Source: Gordius sp. MW1
Taxonomy: Eukaryota; Nematomorpha; Gordioida; Gordea; Gordiidae
Length of the DNA stretch: 64,000 nt
Direction of reading: 5' to 3'
Assembly: GCA_964036665.1 (NCBI GenBank)
Contig: OZ038532.1
Coordinates: forward strand, 7,130,001-7,194,000
The notes beneath the pieces were generated by a model. It was not told the origin of the DNA and ran no database searches. It saw nothing but the letters and a program-made list of their open reading frames with translations. A program made the translations under genes and the position numbers. Below, piece after piece: positions 61,794 to 64,000 of the stretch. Each line of letters begins with the position of its first letter. The stretch's first letter is position 1.

Positions 61794-61996
61794 CAGGCGC
61801 GTGGCCAGGATTTTCTCGAGGGGAGGGGGAAACTGGCAAAAAAATGTTTACAACGCGTTTTATCAAAAATTAGATTAGATGTACATATTATATTTCTACA
61901 TTTTTATACGTGCCTTAAAGCTTTGATGTAACTAAAATGTAATATTTTAACCCATTTAATTTAGTTATTAAAACGGGCCCCTTATTTACGCCACTG
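61794..61996. mobile_element. hAT MITE (203 bp) of the CAGGCGCGTGGCC / CAGTGGCGTAAAT family
   Basis: Flanks ATATAACC (61786-61793) and ATATAACA (61997-62004) match at 7 of 8. The left end CAGGCGCGTGGCCAGGATTT and the right end read from the other strand CAGTGGCGTAAATAAGGGG are the same two end types as in the 13073-14593 element. No coding capacity, so it is probably driven by the hAT transposase family seen at 56.2 kb. Confidence 0.8.
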
Positions 61997-63431
61997 ATAT
62001 AACAAGACTTAAGTTTGGAAAATTCTTTATCGAGTTCGCTGAAGGGCCTAGCCATAAATAATTTGGTTCAATTACTTTCTACTCAATGCGCCCTAACATT
62101 AAATGTTATTCTTTTTGCTATCTCATGTGAAAAATTTCCAAGGTCAATTCACGTCCTTGAATCCGCTTTAAAGCTCTAATTGAAATTCTCCAAATGCGAG
62201 ATAGTCCAGTGTTCGGACACCAAAAATTTCAAATTTTTAAACTCTTTCTAAAAACTTAAATGAATAATCTAACCCACCTGGGTGCTCCTTTAGGTGGCTA
62301 AGCTGCCTTTAATTTTTCCTTGAAAAATCACTATCCGTTCTAAAATGAAACTCCTGAAAAATCCCTAAGACCATGCCCTTTTTATAATTAAAATCTATTT
62401 TAATATATCTAAAAAACCAGCACTAATTCCGTTCCTCGACTGCGCTTCTGCTACCCGAAATTCTAAAGAGCTACGATATCATGAGGAGCTCTTTGAAAAC
62501 AATTCTAAATTTTAAAATTTGACTCTTTTTCCTGGCTTCAATTCGCACTACCCTCTAAAGCCAGCTGTTTAAGTATACGCCCAGAAGCATCAATCTCATT
62601 ATCATCTTTTGTCACTTCCTTTTAAATCCGTCAATAACCTCCCATCCATGGGGCTCTCTCTAAACGTCTGGTAAGAGCCTCAAGACGAAAAGATGGAATG
62701 CTGACCTCGTGTCGCGCTCCGCTGATAACCTCGTATCGAGCTGCGATGCCCGCCATCGCTGCTAATTTTTTGATGTGAAAAGGTAGGTTTAATTAAGAAT
62801 ATCAGCACCAAGCTAGTCTTTATAAATGTACGTTTTTAATTTTGCGTATAAATGATTAGAAATATTGTTTAAAAAAGTTGATAAATTTGACAAAATAAAA
62901 ATATGTTTTAATTCTAATCAAGATTTAAACGGCATATCGATATTTTTATTTATTACCGAGAGATAGTAAAAGAGGATGAGTTCGCCTAACAATAAACTTT
63001 AACGAAGAGTGTAATTCAAAAGTAATGGCACATAAATCACCATATATTTGTTTTGAGCCTTAAGGAATGTGACCTAAAACTGAAACAATTCTCGGAAGGA
63101 TCATCTTGCCAAATATAATATCCCCTTTTAATAAATTATAATATTAGTCTTAATATAGTGTTTTCTATAAATCAGGCACACCTAGCATGGCTCGATAATG
63201 CTAAAAATGTCTAAACAAGAGGGTTGAGTATTTTTATTACTTACACTAGAATAATCCCTGACAAAATTTAATTGAGATAACGATTTGCCTTGACCTATTT
63301 CCATGGTAAAACATCCCCCGAGGCATTAGCGGAAAAAATATAATTACCGTTTATTTTGGTAAAACGCACTTTAACAACTCGTTGCGGAGTATAACTATAA
63401 AAAAGGATCGCACATTTTTATTTTGCAATAT

Positions 63432-63604
63432 TATGTCTGTTCCTGTCATATTAGCTGTATGTACCTTTTACGGAGCTCTGCGAGGGAATATATATCTGAA
63501 ACAATACGTAAGTTCGCTAATTTTACATTGGATTTTTCCTATTAATCTAGAAGAAATTTTTTAATTATTATGAATTATCAATATTTAAAGGTTGGTTGGG
63601 ATTT
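63432..63604 (+). CDS. Candidate start of an unrecognised gene (low confidence)
   Basis: An ATG at 63432 opens MSVPVILAVCTFYGALRGN then IYLKQY, a hydrophobic N-terminus, and is followed by a strong donor (TAC|GTAAGTTCG). A possible acceptor after a 46-base intron (ATTAATCTAG at about 63553) keeps phase and continues KKFFNYYELSIFK. The short intron fits the host pattern. The GALRGN-IYLK piece is faintly like ATP synthase subunit e, but far too short to assign. The gene, if real, would extend beyond this stretch, where a MITE soon begins. Confidence 0.22.
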
Positions 63605-63636
63605 TAAGTATAATGAACTAACGATTATAATGTTTT

Positions 63637-63792
63637 ATGGGCGTAACCAAAGGAGGGTAGGTAGGGGCAGTTGCCCCCCTCTAATTCCAAAAATCAGTTT
63701 AAATTTATTAAAATTATGGCTAAGATTTCAAATAAATATCATTTTGCCCCTCATTATTGCCCCCCTCTAATTCCAATGCTGGCTACGCCCAT
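63637..63792. mobile_element. CATGGGCGTAGCC-type MITE near right window edge
   Basis: It begins ATGGGCGTAACCAAAGG and ends CCAATGCTGGCTACGCCCAT. The core TTGCCCCTCATTATTGCCCC is a slightly shortened version of the family form. Confidence 0.75.
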
Positions 63793-64000
63793 GTATAAAA
63801 CTACTATTTTTTAAATCCTAAAAATAGTTTAAAAAAGGGATAGAATTTGTAAGGATTCATTATTATATCTTATTAAGCCATAGAATTAGCTAAGCCCGGT
63901 TACATTTTTTCAAACATTTTGCATAATTTCAAGAAAGCTCGCCATTAGCACAGCCAATCATTAGCTTAACTTAAAATGCTAATGCTCTTTAAGTTTTCTT

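Larger units (their letters stand above)
60620..62720 (+). mobile_element. Decayed LINE reverse transcriptase, interrupted by two hAT-type insertions
   Basis: Broken pieces read in the order expected for a LINE RT: EIREAIISF and AAGSMVF-like (about 60.87 kb), PILFGTKHIAIK then SVRPIAIGNGDALYR (61.02-61.11 kb), KGGCEVASHVA across an insertion (61.19/61.62 kb), VKLDFANDFNNFRKETV (61.68-61.73 kb), HLGAPLGG (62.28 kb), and a palm/tail region to about 62.7 kb. There are many stops and shifts, so it is old. The clade is not assigned and no endonuclease was seen. Insertions lie at 61201-61610 and 61794-61996. Confidence 0.65.

Overview
The window is eukaryotic and animal. Host genes are split by spliceosomal introns with GT..AG borders, the DNA is AT-rich, and three metazoan-type genes are recognisable: DNAJC3/p58IPK, a repulsive guidance molecule (RGM) and LCMT1. 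A single-exon, divergent class A GPCR is a fourth likely host gene. RGM and the GPCR point to an invertebrate bilaterian or another animal. Many introns are tiny (35 to 40 bases). The species cannot be named from this sequence.

Layout: 1-2150 is a shortened LTR retrotransposon with both LTRs, abutting a LINE tail (2.16-2.94 kb). A GPCR lies on the minus strand at 3.2-4.6 kb. 5386-10345 is an old, roughly 5 kb hAT-type element with a perfect 8-bp target duplication. 11.4-18.6 kb holds a decayed Ty3/gypsy element into which two hAT elements have inserted, and 18.6-21.9 kb holds a second gypsy fossil. DNAJC3 occupies 22.7-28.5 kb in eleven exons. 28.5-37.8 kb is mostly gene-poor, with LTR scraps, a polyadenylated retrocopy and MITEs. 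RGM lies at 37.8-42.85 kb (its first exon was not found), a short Helitron at 43.4-43.9 kb, and LCMT1 at 45.9-48.8 kb in six exons. 49.4-56.0 kb is a nest of DNA transposons: an outer hAT-like element enclosing a foldback element and a piggyBac. 56.2-59.6 kb is a complete-looking hAT element with an open four-exon transposase of 799 aa. 60.6-62.7 kb is a decayed LINE interrupted by two small hAT-type elements.

The main theme is the dominance of hAT-superfamily DNA transposons. At least a dozen insertions have 8-bp duplications visible in the sequence. They range from an apparently intact autonomous copy to about 13 copies of a MITE that begins and ends CATGGGCGTAGCC / GGCTACGCCCATG. Several families carry short 'word' arrays just inside their ends (CTCGTCTCG, AACCTCTAACCT, GTAACTGTAACT, CCCGACCC). 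Host introns, especially in DNAJC3 and RGM, are loaded with these insertions while their exons stay open.

I see no operon-like system, CRISPR array or obviously new protein machine. The most noteworthy items are the intact hAT element, the nested composite, the word-array hAT group, the very short introns, and the RGM gene with a duplicated sequence at a splice acceptor.
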